Origin: an uncultured Lachnospiraceae bacterium
Lineage (GTDB): Bacteria; Bacillota; Clostridia; Lachnospirales; Lachnospiraceae
Assembly (NCBI GenBank): GCA_910588845.1
Contig: CAJURU010000014.1
Location: 14,080-78,079 of the forward strand
Reading direction: 5' to 3'
DNA length: 64,000 nt
Shown here: in pieces, positions 43,240 through 53,163 of the stretch
Layout of the letters: each line of letters starts with the position of its first letter
Position numbering within the stretch: the stretch's first letter is position 1
Translations under genes and position numbers: made by a program
Notes under the pieces: model-generated
What the model saw: the letters and a program-made list of their open reading frames with translations, nothing else
The model's database searches: none
Told to the model about the DNA's origin: nothing

Positions 43240-44370
43240 GTGAAAAGAGAACCCTATTTATTGATAGAATATAATCTGCAATGGTTTGCGAAAGACGGTG
43301 ACGGCGGGGAAAAGACAGAGCCTGCTACAGCCAAGAAATTAGCGGATGCCCGAAAAGAAGGTCAGGTTGCCAAGAGCCAGGAGCTCAACAGCGCAATTAG
43401 TCTGATTGCATTGTTTGTCATTCTCAAAATATTCGTTTCCTTTGTGGGAGAGCGTTTTTTGGGGATGTTCCAGCTAATTTACAATAAAATCCCGGATATT
43501 ATAGATGAGAGCGCCGGCGGGTTGTCTGTTTTTATGGCGGGCAAAGTGCTGGGAAATGTCCTGCTTACTATTTTGACGACAATGGCGCCTTTTTTGGCGA
43601 TTGGGTTTGTTATAGCATTGTTGAGCAATGTTTTGCAGATAAAGTGGAAAGTGACGACAAAGCCTATGAGGCCTAAGTTTAGCAAAATTAATCCGCTCAG
43701 TGGGTTTAAGCGGATATTTTCTAAAGATTCCCTGTTTGAATTGGTGAAATCTATAGTGAAAGTAGCGCTCATCCTTTATGTAGCTTATACGTCCATCAAA
43801 GATCATCAGAATGAATTGTTTTTGGTATATGATATCCCGCTTTTACAAGTAGTTTTACTTGTAGGAACAATCGTGATTGATACCGGACTAAAAATTGCCC
43901 TGGTTTATATCTTCATCGGAATAGCCGATTTCGTTTATCAGAAGCACAAGTTCAAGGAAGATATGAAGATGACGAAACAGGAAGTGAAAGATGAGTTCAA
44001 AAATACAGAGGGAAATCCGGAAATCAAAGGGCGGCAGCGTTCTAAGATGCGGGAAGCTTCCCAGCGGCGTATGATGCAGAGTCTTCCCAGCGCAGACGTA
44101 GTCATCACGAATCCTACGCACTATGCAGTGGCAATTAAGTATGACGCCCAGCAGCATTCGGCGCCTGTAGTTCTGGCGAAAGGCGAGGATTTCCTTGCCC
44201 AGAGAATTAAAGAAGTCGCCAAAGAAAATCATGTTGAAATTGTAGAAAATAAGCCTCTGGCGAGGATGCTTTATGCCAATGTGGACGTTGGGCAGGAAGT
44301 TCCGCCGGAATTGTATCAGGCAGTGGCGGAGGTACTGGCTTTTGTTTACAGCCTGAGAGAGAATAGATAA
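43240..44370 (+). CDS. flhB: Flagellar export switch protein FlhB
   Basis: 376 aa from the GTG at 43240 (AAGGA 10 bases upstream, inside fliR), just after the fliR TAA. Four membrane helices, then a cytoplasmic domain with the autocleavage motif NPTH at 291-294 (ITNPTHYAVAIKYD). N-terminal GEKTEPATAKKLADARKEGQ is diagnostic. FlhB switches export from rod/hook to filament subunits together with FliK. Confidence 0.94.
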   Translation: MKREPYLLIEYNLQWFAKDGDGGEKTEPATAKKLADARKEGQVAKSQELNSAISLIALFVILKIFVSFVGERFLGMFQLIYNKIPDIIDESAGGLSVFMAGKVLGNVLLTILTTMAPFLAIGFVIALLSNVLQIKWKVTTKPMRPKFSKINPLSGFKRIFSKDSLFELVKSIVKVALILYVAYTSIKDHQNELFLVYDIPLLQVVLLVGTIVIDTGLKIALVYIFIGIADFVYQKHKFKEDMKMTKQEVKDEFKNTEGNPEIKGRQRSKMREASQRRMMQSLPSADVVITNPTHYAVAIKYDAQQHSAPVVLAKGEDFLAQRIKEVAKENHVEIVENKPLARMLYANVDVGQEVPPELYQAVAEVLAFVYSLRENR

Positions 44371-44405
44371 ATGCAAATGAGGAAGAGACGAAAGGAGAAG
44401 AGAGC

Positions 44406-46442
44406 ATGAAGAAAGCAGATGCAGGAGTCGCAATGTACTTGCTTGCGGCAATCATATTCTTTATTATTCCAATTCCTTCCTTTTTGTTGGATGTTATGCT
44501 TGCAGTGAACATTTCACTTGCACTTGTGATTTTGATGAATGCGTTGTTTGTACAGGAAGTGTTGGAGATGTCTTTTTTCCCAACATTGCTGTTGTTTACG
44601 ACCATTTTCCGTATATCATTAAACGTTTCCTCAACACGTCTGATTCTCAATACCGGTGATCCCGGTAATGTAGTCAAAACATTCGGACAGTTCGTAGGTG
44701 GCAATGATTTAATTATCGGTGCAATTATTTTCATCGTTATGGTTTTAATACAGTTCATTGTTATCAACAAGGGTTCCGAGCGTGTATCAGAGGTAACTGC
44801 TCGATTTACGCTGGATGCAATGCCAGGTAAACAGATGGCGATAGATGCAGATTTGAATACGGGAATTATCAATGAGAAGCAGGCAAGGGAGCGCCGTGAG
44901 AAAATCCAGCAGGAATCGAGCTTTTTCGGAGCCATGGATGGTGCCACTAAGTATGTAAAGGGAGATGCCACAGTTGGTATAATTATCACATTGATTAACC
45001 TGGTAGGCGGTATTGCTATGGGGATGCTCCGTCGTGACATGGAAATCATGGACGCACTGAACCAGTTTGGCGTTCTTACAATTGGTGACGGACTTGTCAG
45101 CCAGATTCCGTCGCTTTTGATTTCGTTAGCGACAGGTATTCTTGTAACGAAAGCCTCCAAGGAGGCAGATTTCGGCGATACGCTGATACGCCAGTTATTT
45201 GGAATTCCTAAAGTATTGTATATTGTAGGTGCGGTTATGGCCTTTTTGGCAATTACTACGCCATTGGAATGGAAATTATTTCTGCCGTTGGGAATTAGCT
45301 TTATCATTGCCGGCAGAAGCGTAGATAATCACCTTGAGGTGGAGGCCATCGAGGAGGAAGTGGATGCTGCAGAGGAAGAAGCGGAAGAAATCCGCAGGCC
45401 AGAGAATGTGGTGTCTTTATTGCAGGTAGACCCCATCGAATTAGAGTTTGGATATGGAATTATTCCCCTTGCAGATGTAAATCAGGGCGGGGACTTATTA
45501 GACCGTGTGGTTATGATCCGAAGGCAGATTGCTTTGGAGTTAGGAACAGTTGTACCAATTATTCGTCTGCGTGATAATATCCAGTTGAATCCGAACCAAT
45601 ACATTATTAAAATCAAGGGAATCCAGATTACAGAAGGAGAGATTCTCTTTGACCATTATATGGCGATGAATCCTGGCTTTGTGGAGGAAGAGATATCCGG
45701 TATTCCGACGTTTGAGCCATCCTTCCACTTGCCGGCAATGTGGATTACCGAGAATCAGCGTGAGCGGGCAGAGAGTTTAGGTTACACGGTTGTTGATCCG
45801 CCATCCATTATCGCTACGCATTTGACAGAGGTAATCAGGAGTCATATTGATGAACTGTTGTCCAGACAGGATGTACAGAGCCTTATCGACAATATCAAGG
45901 AAAACCATCCTACGCTTGTGGATGAACTTGTTCCCAAACTGCTCGGCGTGGGCGAGGTTCAGAAAGTATTGCAGAATTTGCTGCATGAGGGCATATCTAT
46001 CAGGGATTTGCTTACAATATTTGAGACGCTTGCAGATCATGCAGCGACATCCCGTGATACGGATGTGCTGACAGAATATGCAAGGCAGAGCCTGAAACGC
46101 GCGATTTCCAGTAAGTATTTTCCGTCGAATGAGACGACAAGCGTAATTACCTTAGATCCAAATGTGGAACAGGAAATCATGTCGTCTGTAAAGCAGACGG
46201 AACAAGGCGCATACTTGACGATCGACCCGGAAAAGACCAAGGCGATTATGGATGCACTGGAACAGGAGATCAGTAAATTAGAAGAATTGGGCAAGAACCC
46301 GATTATCATTACGTCCCCCATTGTGCGGATGTACTTTAAGAAATTGACGGAGGATTACTTCAAGGATCTGATTGTGGTATCGTATAATGAAGTAGAATCC
46401 AATATTGAATTACAATCAGTAGGGATGGTGAGCCTTTCATGA
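44406..46442 (+). CDS. flhA: Flagellar export gate protein FlhA
   Basis: 678 aa. Eight membrane helices in the first about 310 residues, with the FHIPEP motif region ARFTLDAMPGKQMAIDADLN, followed by the cytoplasmic nonamer ring domain that binds chaperones (IDPIELEFGYGIIPLAD; QNLLHEGISIRDL). Overlaps flhF by four bases (ATGA). Confidence 0.96.
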   Translation: MKKADAGVAMYLLAAIIFFIIPIPSFLLDVMLAVNISLALVILMNALFVQEVLEMSFFPTLLLFTTIFRISLNVSSTRLILNTGDPGNVVKTFGQFVGGNDLIIGAIIFIVMVLIQFIVINKGSERVSEVTARFTLDAMPGKQMAIDADLNTGIINEKQARERREKIQQESSFFGAMDGATKYVKGDATVGIIITLINLVGGIAMGMLRRDMEIMDALNQFGVLTIGDGLVSQIPSLLISLATGILVTKASKEADFGDTLIRQLFGIPKVLYIVGAVMAFLAITTPLEWKLFLPLGISFIIAGRSVDNHLEVEAIEEEVDAAEEEAEEIRRPENVVSLLQVDPIELEFGYGIIPLADVNQGGDLLDRVVMIRRQIALELGTVVPIIRLRDNIQLNPNQYIIKIKGIQITEGEILFDHYMAMNPGFVEEEISGIPTFEPSFHLPAMWITENQRERAESLGYTVVDPPSIIATHLTEVIRSHIDELLSRQDVQSLIDNIKENHPTLVDELVPKLLGVGEVQKVLQNLLHEGISIRDLLTIFETLADHAATSRDTDVLTEYARQSLKRAISSKYFPSNETTSVITLDPNVEQEIMSSVKQTEQGAYLTIDPEKTKAIMDALEQEISKLEELGKNPIIITSPIVRMYFKKLTEDYFKDLIVVSYNEVESNIELQSVGMVSLS

Positions 46443-47728
46443 CAATAAAGAAATTTCAAGGGAAAACGGAAGCGGAAGCCACTGCGCTGGCTAAAGAAGA
46501 ATTTGGAGCCGGCACAGTGATAATGAATGTAAAGGAAATAAAACCCAAAGGTTTTTTACGTTCTTTTAAGAATTCAGTGTTTGAGGTTACGGCTGCAATT
46601 GAAGAGGCAGAGCCGCCACATGCGCCAATGCCTGCTGCGACGGCTCAAGCCCCAGCGCCGGGGAATATTAATGTGGCAATAGATGAGCCGATTGCAATTC
46701 CCAAGCCGCAAGAAGTGAAAGAAGTTTTTGCATCTGTGGAGAATACTTGGGCAAATTCCATGCCTCAGGAACAGGAAGCAGAACCTAAGAAAGAGACTGC
46801 TCCTGAACGCAGCAGCAGTAACAATCTTGAGGAAAAGCTGGAAAATCTGCAATCTCTCTTAGAGAAGAAATTATCACAGCCTATTGAGGAAAAGAAAGAT
46901 GAAATTCCCAAAGATGCGCCTATTGATGAAAATCTGAAATTTGTGAAGATGATTTACAGCATCCTTCTGGAAAATGAGGTGGATGAGAAATATGTCAACC
47001 AAATCATGGATGAGGTTGAGAAAGTAATGAAGAAAGGCGCCAGCGTAGATTACATTCTCTCCAGTATTTATCAGAAGATGATTTTGAAGTTTGGGCAGCC
47101 TCAGCCGATCAAGTTGTCGGAACATAAACCTAAGGTAGTATTTTTTGTAGGACCTACCGGTGTGGGAAAGACTACCACGATCGCCAAGATTGCATCTCGG
47201 TTTAAAGTGGAAAAAGGCAAGAAGGTGGCGCTGTACACAGCAGACACTTACCGAATTGCCGCAGCAGAACAGTTGCGCACCTATGCCAATATTTTGGATA
47301 CGCCTTTAAACATTGTGTATTCTTCCAAAGAACTCAATGAGGAACTCGAGAAAGCACAGGCCGAAGAATTTGAACTGATACTGGTAGATACGGCAGGTTT
47401 TTCCCATAAGAACGAAGAGCAACAGGGGGAGACCAAGGAGCTGATTGACCAGGTGCCGGAGGAATTCGATAAGGATGTCTATTTGGTGTTGAGCGCAACC
47501 ACCAAATATCGTGATCTTATGGAAATCGCAGATGTATACAAAGAGAATTTTGATTTTAAAATGATTTTTACTAAATTAGATGAAACCAGTTGTTATGGCA
47601 ATATTTTGAACATGAAGCTGTACACGGGTACGGATTTGTCATATACTACTTATGGACAGAATGTGCCTGAGGATATTGAAATTTTCAATACCCAGAATAT
47701 CGTAAAGCTTCTGCTTGGAGGAAAATAG
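46439..47728 (+). CDS. flhF: Flagellar SRP-like GTPase FlhF
   Basis: 429 aa. B domain at the N-terminus (KKFQGKTEAEATALAKEEFG), a Pro/Ala/Glu-rich linker, then the NG GTPase domain: VFFVGPTGVGKTTTIAKIAS (G1), YTADTYRIAAAEQLRTYA, LVDTAGFSHKN (G3), FTKLDETSCYGNIL (G4). FlhF sets the place of flagellar assembly with FlhG. Confidence 0.95.
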   Translation: MTIKKFQGKTEAEATALAKEEFGAGTVIMNVKEIKPKGFLRSFKNSVFEVTAAIEEAEPPHAPMPAATAQAPAPGNINVAIDEPIAIPKPQEVKEVFASVENTWANSMPQEQEAEPKKETAPERSSSNNLEEKLENLQSLLEKKLSQPIEEKKDEIPKDAPIDENLKFVKMIYSILLENEVDEKYVNQIMDEVEKVMKKGASVDYILSSIYQKMILKFGQPQPIKLSEHKPKVVFFVGPTGVGKTTTIAKIASRFKVEKGKKVALYTADTYRIAAAEQLRTYANILDTPLNIVYSSKELNEELEKAQAEEFELILVDTAGFSHKNEEQQGETKELIDQVPEEFDKDVYLVLSATTKYRDLMEIADVYKENFDFKMIFTKLDETSCYGNILNMKLYTGTDLSYTTYGQNVPEDIEIFNTQNIVKLLLGGK

Positions 47729-47731
47729 GTT

Positions 47732-48607
47732 ATGGACCAGGCAGAAAAGTTAAGAGACATAGTGAAGAAAAATCAAAAAACTTCGCCTAAGGCAAGGATA
47801 TTTACCGTTACCAGTGGAAAGGGCGGGGTTGGGAAATCTAATGTGGCAGTCAACCTTGCTGTTCAGATGAGAAAACGTGGAAAGCGTGTTATCATTTTTG
47901 ATGCGGATTTTGGCCTTGCTAACGTGGAGATTATGTTTGGTGCAATTCCCAAATTTAATCTGAGTGATTTAATCTACCGTGAGAAATCTATAAAAGAGAT
48001 TATTACGCCAGGACCTATGGGTATCGAGTTTATTTCTGGAGGTTCGGGAATTACAGGCGTCAATAACCTTTCTAAAGAGCAGCTCAAGTTTTTAGTAAGT
48101 AACTTGGAGCAGCTTGATGAGTTGGCGGATGTCATCATCGTTGACACAGGAGCTGGAATCTCAGACAATGTACTGGAATTTGTGATGGCAAGTCCGGAAA
48201 TCCTGCTACTTGTTACTTCTGAGCCAAGCTCGCTGACAGACGCATACTCGCTTCTTAAGGCATTGCACAGGAACAAAGAGTTCCGTCAAGCGCAGAGTAA
48301 GGTAAAGGTGATTTCTAATCGGGTAGTGTCTGAGGAAGAGGGAATAGGGATATATGAAAAACTGAACGCTGTAGTCGGTCAGTTTTTGAATGGTGATTTG
48401 GAATATGTGGGGATTATACCCAGAGATTCGCTGCTTGAGAAAGCAGTTTGTCAGCAGCAACCAGTCAGTATTTTATACCCGGAGGCAAAATCTTCAAAGG
48501 CATTTGAGCAATTATCCGGTTACTTATTGGAGGGAGTGGCAGCCCCCATAGAGGAAAAAAGAGGCATTGTACAATTATTGTCTCGTTTCATCTTTCAGAG
48601 AAATTAG
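47732..48607 (+). CDS. flhG: MinD-like ATPase FlhG (FleN/YlxH)
   Basis: 291 aa. Deviant Walker A SGKGGVGKSNVAVNLA, Walker B region VIIVDTGAGIS, and a C-terminal amphipathic membrane-targeting helix (RGIVQLLSRFIFQRN). The N-terminal extension with KLRDIVKKNQKT is the part that stimulates FlhF GTPase in homologues. It controls flagellar number and C-ring assembly. Confidence 0.95.
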   Translation: MDQAEKLRDIVKKNQKTSPKARIFTVTSGKGGVGKSNVAVNLAVQMRKRGKRVIIFDADFGLANVEIMFGAIPKFNLSDLIYREKSIKEIITPGPMGIEFISGGSGITGVNNLSKEQLKFLVSNLEQLDELADVIIVDTGAGISDNVLEFVMASPEILLLVTSEPSSLTDAYSLLKALHRNKEFRQAQSKVKVISNRVVSEEEGIGIYEKLNAVVGQFLNGDLEYVGIIPRDSLLEKAVCQQQPVSILYPEAKSSKAFEQLSGYLLEGVAAPIEEKRGIVQLLSRFIFQRN

Positions 48608-48622
48608 GAGCAGAGGTGTCAT

Positions 48623-49378
48623 ATGAATACTGGTATTTTGAAAATCGGTGATAATGTAGAAATTCGGATTTTACAGCAAGTGGAGCAGGGGTGGAAAACC
48701 GGGGATCGTCCGGATTCTTATGCCAGCAAAATCCAGAACATTCTGGATAATGGAGATATTGAGATAGATATGCCGACCAGGGGAGGTAAGAATGCATCTC
48801 TGCCATCCGGCGTCCGTTTAGAATTTCTGTTTTATACTCATGTAGGCATTTACCGGTGTGTGGCGCATATCAAGAACCGTTATATCAGGGAGAATCTTTA
48901 TCTGCTGTTAATCGAACCCAAAACACCGTTAGAAAAATTTCAGCGTCGGGAACATTACCGGTTTGAATGTGCCCTGGATATGCTCTATCTGCCAATTAAA
49001 CCGAATGAATTAGATATATCGCCAATAGAAGAATTAAAGGAGCATCACAGACTTACGTATCCGGAGGATTTGGCAAAGGAAGCCATTGCCGTTGATTTAA
49101 GCGGGGGCGGCATGAGGTTTGTAGGATATGAAGCCGCAGATAATGGGGATTATATGGTAATATCCCTGCCATTGGAAAACGAGAGCATGAGCTATACGTT
49201 GGAAGTTGTGGCGTGTGTGCTAACATGTCAGCAGATCAAGAAACATACAGGCAAGAGGAAGGATTCGCAAAAGAAATATGAGTATCGTGTGAAGTTTCTG
49301 ATGAAGAATCCTGAAGACAGGGAATGGATCATAAAATTTATATTTGAGCAGGAGCGTTTGCGCAGGCAAAAAGGGTGA
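48623..49378 (+). CDS. YcgR-like PilZ domain protein (cyclic-di-GMP receptor)
   Basis: 251 aa. N-terminal YcgR-type domain (about 1-100). A PilZ domain follows with both cyclic-di-GMP contacts: RREHYR (108-113) for R-x-x-x-R and DLSGGG (158-163) for D-x-S-x-x-G. In Bacillus the homologue (MotI/DgrA) acts as a clutch on MotA when cyclic-di-GMP is high. Its place in the fla/che operon supports the same role. The gene ends 4 bases before cheB. Confidence 0.92.
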   Translation: MNTGILKIGDNVEIRILQQVEQGWKTGDRPDSYASKIQNILDNGDIEIDMPTRGGKNASLPSGVRLEFLFYTHVGIYRCVAHIKNRYIRENLYLLLIEPKTPLEKFQRREHYRFECALDMLYLPIKPNELDISPIEELKEHHRLTYPEDLAKEAIAVDLSGGGMRFVGYEAADNGDYMVISLPLENESMSYTLEVVACVLTCQQIKKHTGKRKDSQKKYEYRVKFLMKNPEDREWIIKFIFEQERLRRQKG

Positions 49379-49382
49379 TTGT

Positions 49383-50468
49383 ATGAAAAAAAATATTTTG
49401 GTTGTTGATGACTCTGCACTCATGAGAAGGGTTATTTGTGATATAATTGATTCAGAAAGTACATTTCAGGCAAAGGATGTTTGCAGGGATGGCCTGGAGG
49501 CTTATGAGAAGTTAAAAACTACGACTTACGATGCTGTCGTGTTGGACGTGAATATGCCTCGCATGGATGGTCTGCAATTGCTGGAGAAATTACAGCAGGA
49601 TGGAATCAAAGCGACTATCATTATGGTAAGTACTTTGACGACAAAGGATGCGGATGTGACTATCCGCGCCATGGAGCTGGGGGCTGTTGATTTTATCACA
49701 AAACCTTGTAATATTATAGAGGCGAAGAGCGATGAGTTCCGGAGAAGGATTCTTCAGATGCTTAAAGCGGTTATCCGCTCAGATGATGCCAAGGTACAGG
49801 CGGGTTCCCAGGTTCAGGCACAGGAGACGGCAAAGGGGGGGCCGGTAAAAGTGCCTAAGAAGTTGGAGCGTACCGGTTTGTCCGGCAAGAAGGTGCTCGT
49901 AGCGTTAGCCTGTTCAACAGGAGGGCCTAAGGCATTGCAAAGCGTTATCCCATATCTGCCGGCAGATTTGAATGCCCCTATGATATTGGTGCAACATATG
50001 CCGATTGGATTTACGAAGTCTATGGCCGATCGTCTGAATGAACTCAGCGATATTGAGGTCATGGAGGCAAAAGAGGGAGATGTCCTCAAGAAAGGCTGCG
50101 TATATGTTGCGCCAGGCGGAAAACATATGGAGGTTAAGAAGCAGGCAGACGGCAGTCATGCCATACGGCTGAACAGTGAGCCAGCGATCGGAGGGCTCCG
50201 TCCCTGCGCGAACGTCACCTATGAGTCCTTGCGCACATGCGGTTATGATGAAGTTGTTTGTGTAGTGCTTACCGGCATGGGTTCTGATGGCACAGGCGGA
50301 ATACTTTCCCTCAAGCAGAAGAAAAACATTTACGTGATTTCACAGGATGCCGCGAGCTGCGTGGTATATGGTATGCCCAAAGCGATTGCAGAGGCGGGCG
50401 TTGTGGATGAAGTAGTCCCTTTGACTGAAATAGCACACACAATAATAAAGAAGGTGGGGGTACAGTAG
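49383..50468 (+). CDS. cheB: Chemotaxis methylesterase CheB
   Basis: 361 aa from the ATG at 49383 (AAAGGGTG upstream). Receiver domain with Asp55 in VVLDVNMPRMDG; CheB domain with catalytic Ser in ACSTGGPKAL, His in VQHMPIGFT and Asp in TGMGSDGTGG. It removes methyl groups from receptors for adaptation. CheR, its partner methyltransferase, is not in this window. Confidence 0.95.
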   Translation: MKKNILVVDDSALMRRVICDIIDSESTFQAKDVCRDGLEAYEKLKTTTYDAVVLDVNMPRMDGLQLLEKLQQDGIKATIIMVSTLTTKDADVTIRAMELGAVDFITKPCNIIEAKSDEFRRRILQMLKAVIRSDDAKVQAGSQVQAQETAKGGPVKVPKKLERTGLSGKKVLVALACSTGGPKALQSVIPYLPADLNAPMILVQHMPIGFTKSMADRLNELSDIEVMEAKEGDVLKKGCVYVAPGGKHMEVKKQADGSHAIRLNSEPAIGGLRPCANVTYESLRTCGYDEVVCVVLTGMGSDGTGGILSLKQKKNIYVISQDAASCVVYGMPKAIAEAGVVDEVVPLTEIAHTIIKKVGVQ

Positions 50469-50469
50469 T

Positions 50470-52608
50470 ATGGATGTAAGCCAATATCTTGAAATTTTTA
50501 TTGATGAAACTAACGGACATCTGCAAATTCTATCAGATTGTATCATGACATTGGAAAAAGAGCCGGAAAATATGGATGTAATTAATGAAATTTTCCGTGC
50601 GGCACATTCCCTAAAAGGTATGGCGGGGACCATGGGATTTAAGCGTATGCAGCGCCTGACCCATGATATGGAAAATGTATTCCAGGAAGTCCGCAGCGGC
50701 AATATGAATGTTACGAGCAGTCTGGTCGATGTATTATTCCAGTGTTTAGATGCCATTGAGGCATATCTCGACAATGTCAAGGAGAGCTCTGATGAGGGAA
50801 CTGATGACAATGAGGCCATCATCAAAGAATTGAATGATATTTTGGCTGCCGGGACTGGAAACGCACAGGAAGAGGAGAAGAAGCCAGAACCTGCGGAGGA
50901 AAAGAAAGCTGGTGGGGAAGAGAAATACCCCAAGAAATATTTGGAAATAGAGTTTTCTGAGAAAGAGAAAGAGGAGCTGAAAGAAGCAGAGAAGAAGAAC
51001 ATGAATATTTATGGGCTTACCGTGTTTATTCAGGAGGAATGCTTGCTGAAAGCAGCGCGTGCATTTCTGGTATTTAAGGCGGTAGAGGATTTCGGAAATA
51101 TCATTGTGTATAACCCGAGTTCCCAGGATATTGAAGATGAGAAATTTGGTTTTGATTTCAGCTTCTATATGGTGAGCAATGAAGATATACATAAAATAAT
51201 GGAAGTTGCTCAGGCAGTGTCAGAGATTGAGGAAGTCATTGGCGAGAAGACGACATACAATGAGCTGACAGCAGCCGTAGAGAAACGGGAGGCTGCCGAA
51301 GCCAAAGAAGCAGAGACTAAGGCGGCAGAAGTCAAAGCAGCGGAGACCAAAGCTGTTGCAGCGCCACAGACAACAGCGGCGCCGGCAGTTCAGCCGGCAC
51401 AGGCAACGGCAAAGAAATCAACGCCAGGCAAGCCGGTGACAAACCGCACAGTCCGTGTGGATATTGAGAAGTTAGATGCACTGATGAATCAGGTAAGCGA
51501 GCTGATTATTGCTAAGAATTCCCTGGTTTCTATTGGTTCTACTTCAGACAGCGGTACAGGCGGCGCCAATTCCCAAGCGTTCCATGAACAGATCGAATAC
51601 CTGGAGCGTATCACAACGGGGCTACACGAATCTGTGATGAAGGTCCGCATGGTGCCGATTGAGAGCGTGGTTCAGAAGTTCCCGCGGATGATCCGTGATC
51701 TTTCCAAGAAGCTTGATAAGAAGATGGAATTGCAGATGACTGGTGAAGATACGGAGCTTGACCGGACGGTTGTGGATCAGATAGGCGATCCTTTACAACA
51801 TCTGCTGCGTAATTCCGCAGACCATGGGTTGGAAAACGCAGAGACTCGTAGAAAGCGAGGGAAACCGGAAACAGGAACGATTCATCTCAACGCTTTCCAG
51901 GAAGGCAATAATGTCATCATTGAAGTGAGCGACGATGGTAATGGTATAGATACGGAAAATGTTAAAAATAAGGCGATTGAACGTGGTCTGCTTACACCAG
52001 AGCAGGCAGCGGCTTTGAGTCAGAAGGAGATTATTGATTTTCTCTTTATGCCAAGTTTTTCTATGGCAAAGAAAATTTCCGATATATCAGGACGCGGCGT
52101 AGGCCTTGATGTAGTGAAGTCCAATATCGAAGCGCTTGGCGGAGATGTGGAAGTTAAGAGCGTACTTGGCGAAGGTTCTAAATTTATTGTACGCCTGCCT
52201 CTGACGCTGGCAATTATCCAGGCCCTGATGGTAGAAGTGAGAGGCGAGAAGTATGCCATCTCTTTGGGTTCCATTGAGACAATTGAGGAAATTTTGCCGG
52301 CAGATATTAAATATGTGCAGGCAAAGGAGGTCATTCACATTCGCGGCATGGTAATTCCCCTGGTACGGTTAGATCAGCTATTGGATTGTGAGCCGGACGA
52401 GAAGGAGCGGGAAAGCCTTACGGTAATTATCGTGCGTAAGGGAGACAAGTTTGCAGGGCTGATTGTAGATGAGCTGGATGGACAGCAGGAAATCGTAATC
52501 AAGTCCCTCGGTAAATATATTAACAATAGCACTAAGATTATCAGTGGTGCGACTGTCCTGGGTGATGGCGAGGTTGCTTTAATCCTGGATGTGAATACAT
52601 TATTTTAG
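50470..52608 (+). CDS. cheA: Chemotaxis histidine kinase CheA
   Basis: 712 aa, starts one base after cheB with a GGTGGGGG site. P1 Hpt domain with phospho-His46 in IFRAAHSLKGMAGT; P2-like domain (about 170-265); Ala/Glu/Lys linker (about 270-320); dimerisation helices; kinase boxes HLLRNSADHGLE (N), EVSDDGNGID (G1), FLFMPSFSM (F), SGRGVGLDVV (G2); CheW-like regulatory domain at the end. It phosphorylates CheY and CheB. Confidence 0.96.
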   Translation: MDVSQYLEIFIDETNGHLQILSDCIMTLEKEPENMDVINEIFRAAHSLKGMAGTMGFKRMQRLTHDMENVFQEVRSGNMNVTSSLVDVLFQCLDAIEAYLDNVKESSDEGTDDNEAIIKELNDILAAGTGNAQEEEKKPEPAEEKKAGGEEKYPKKYLEIEFSEKEKEELKEAEKKNMNIYGLTVFIQEECLLKAARAFLVFKAVEDFGNIIVYNPSSQDIEDEKFGFDFSFYMVSNEDIHKIMEVAQAVSEIEEVIGEKTTYNELTAAVEKREAAEAKEAETKAAEVKAAETKAVAAPQTTAAPAVQPAQATAKKSTPGKPVTNRTVRVDIEKLDALMNQVSELIIAKNSLVSIGSTSDSGTGGANSQAFHEQIEYLERITTGLHESVMKVRMVPIESVVQKFPRMIRDLSKKLDKKMELQMTGEDTELDRTVVDQIGDPLQHLLRNSADHGLENAETRRKRGKPETGTIHLNAFQEGNNVIIEVSDDGNGIDTENVKNKAIERGLLTPEQAAALSQKEIIDFLFMPSFSMAKKISDISGRGVGLDVVKSNIEALGGDVEVKSVLGEGSKFIVRLPLTLAIIQALMVEVRGEKYAISLGSIETIEEILPADIKYVQAKEVIHIRGMVIPLVRLDQLLDCEPDEKERESLTVIIVRKGDKFAGLIVDELDGQQEIVIKSLGKYINNSTKIISGATVLGDGEVALILDVNTLF

Positions 52609-52619
52609 GGGGTGTTGAT

Positions 52620-53084
52620 ATGGCAAACAATGTGTCTATTGCAGAAGATGGGAAAAAACAGTTCATCGTAGTGAAAATCGGCAGCGAGCAGTATGGGATT
52701 GACATCAGCTATGTGGATAATATTGTCCGTATGCAGAAAATAACCAGAGTGCCTAAAGTACAGCCCTATTTTAAGGGAATTATCAATCTTCGCGGTGAGA
52801 TTGTCCCAGTTATGAGTATCCGCACAAAAATGGATTTGGAACCGGATGAATTTACAGACGTCACCAGAATCATTATCCTTAAGCTTGAGGAACATGGAGT
52901 GCTGGGAATTTTAGTGGATGAAGTAAAAGAAGTAGTGACGCTTGCACCGGATGAGATTGATAAGGTATCTTATGATGCAAAGAATAGTAAGAGCAATTTT
53001 ATCAATGGGGTAGGAAAGAATGGGGAAGAACTAATTTCGCTGTTTGATACGAACAGCATCATTGACGAGACAGAAGCTGTATAA
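52620..53084 (+). CDS. cheW: Chemotaxis coupling protein CheW
   Basis: 154 aa single CheW domain: FIVVKIGSEQYGIDISYVDN, then VPKVQPYFKGIINLRGEIVP and DEVKEVVTLAPDEID. It links receptors to CheA. RBS TTTAGGGGGTGTTG. Confidence 0.95.
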   Translation: MANNVSIAEDGKKQFIVVKIGSEQYGIDISYVDNIVRMQKITRVPKVQPYFKGIINLRGEIVPVMSIRTKMDLEPDEFTDVTRIIILKLEEHGVLGILVDEVKEVVTLAPDEIDKVSYDAKNSKSNFINGVGKNGEELISLFDTNSIIDETEAV

Positions 53085-53094
53085 GCGGATGAGA

Positions 53095-53126
53095 AGGCTG
53101 TTGCACATAGTGTTTTGCGGCAGCCT
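53095..53126 (+). other. Intercistronic hairpin between cheW and cheC
   Basis: AGGCTGTTGC (53095-53104) pairs with GCGGCAGCCT (53117-53126), with two T-G pairs. No T run follows, so it is more likely an mRNA processing or stability element than a terminator. Confidence 0.55.
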
Positions 53127-53163
53127 GTTCGCCATCTGCATATGAGAAATGGAGAGAGCATTT

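Noticed and set aside
44207..45307. 366-residue minus-strand frame
   Set aside because: Antisense to flhB and flhA, both with clear family motifs; no start signal.
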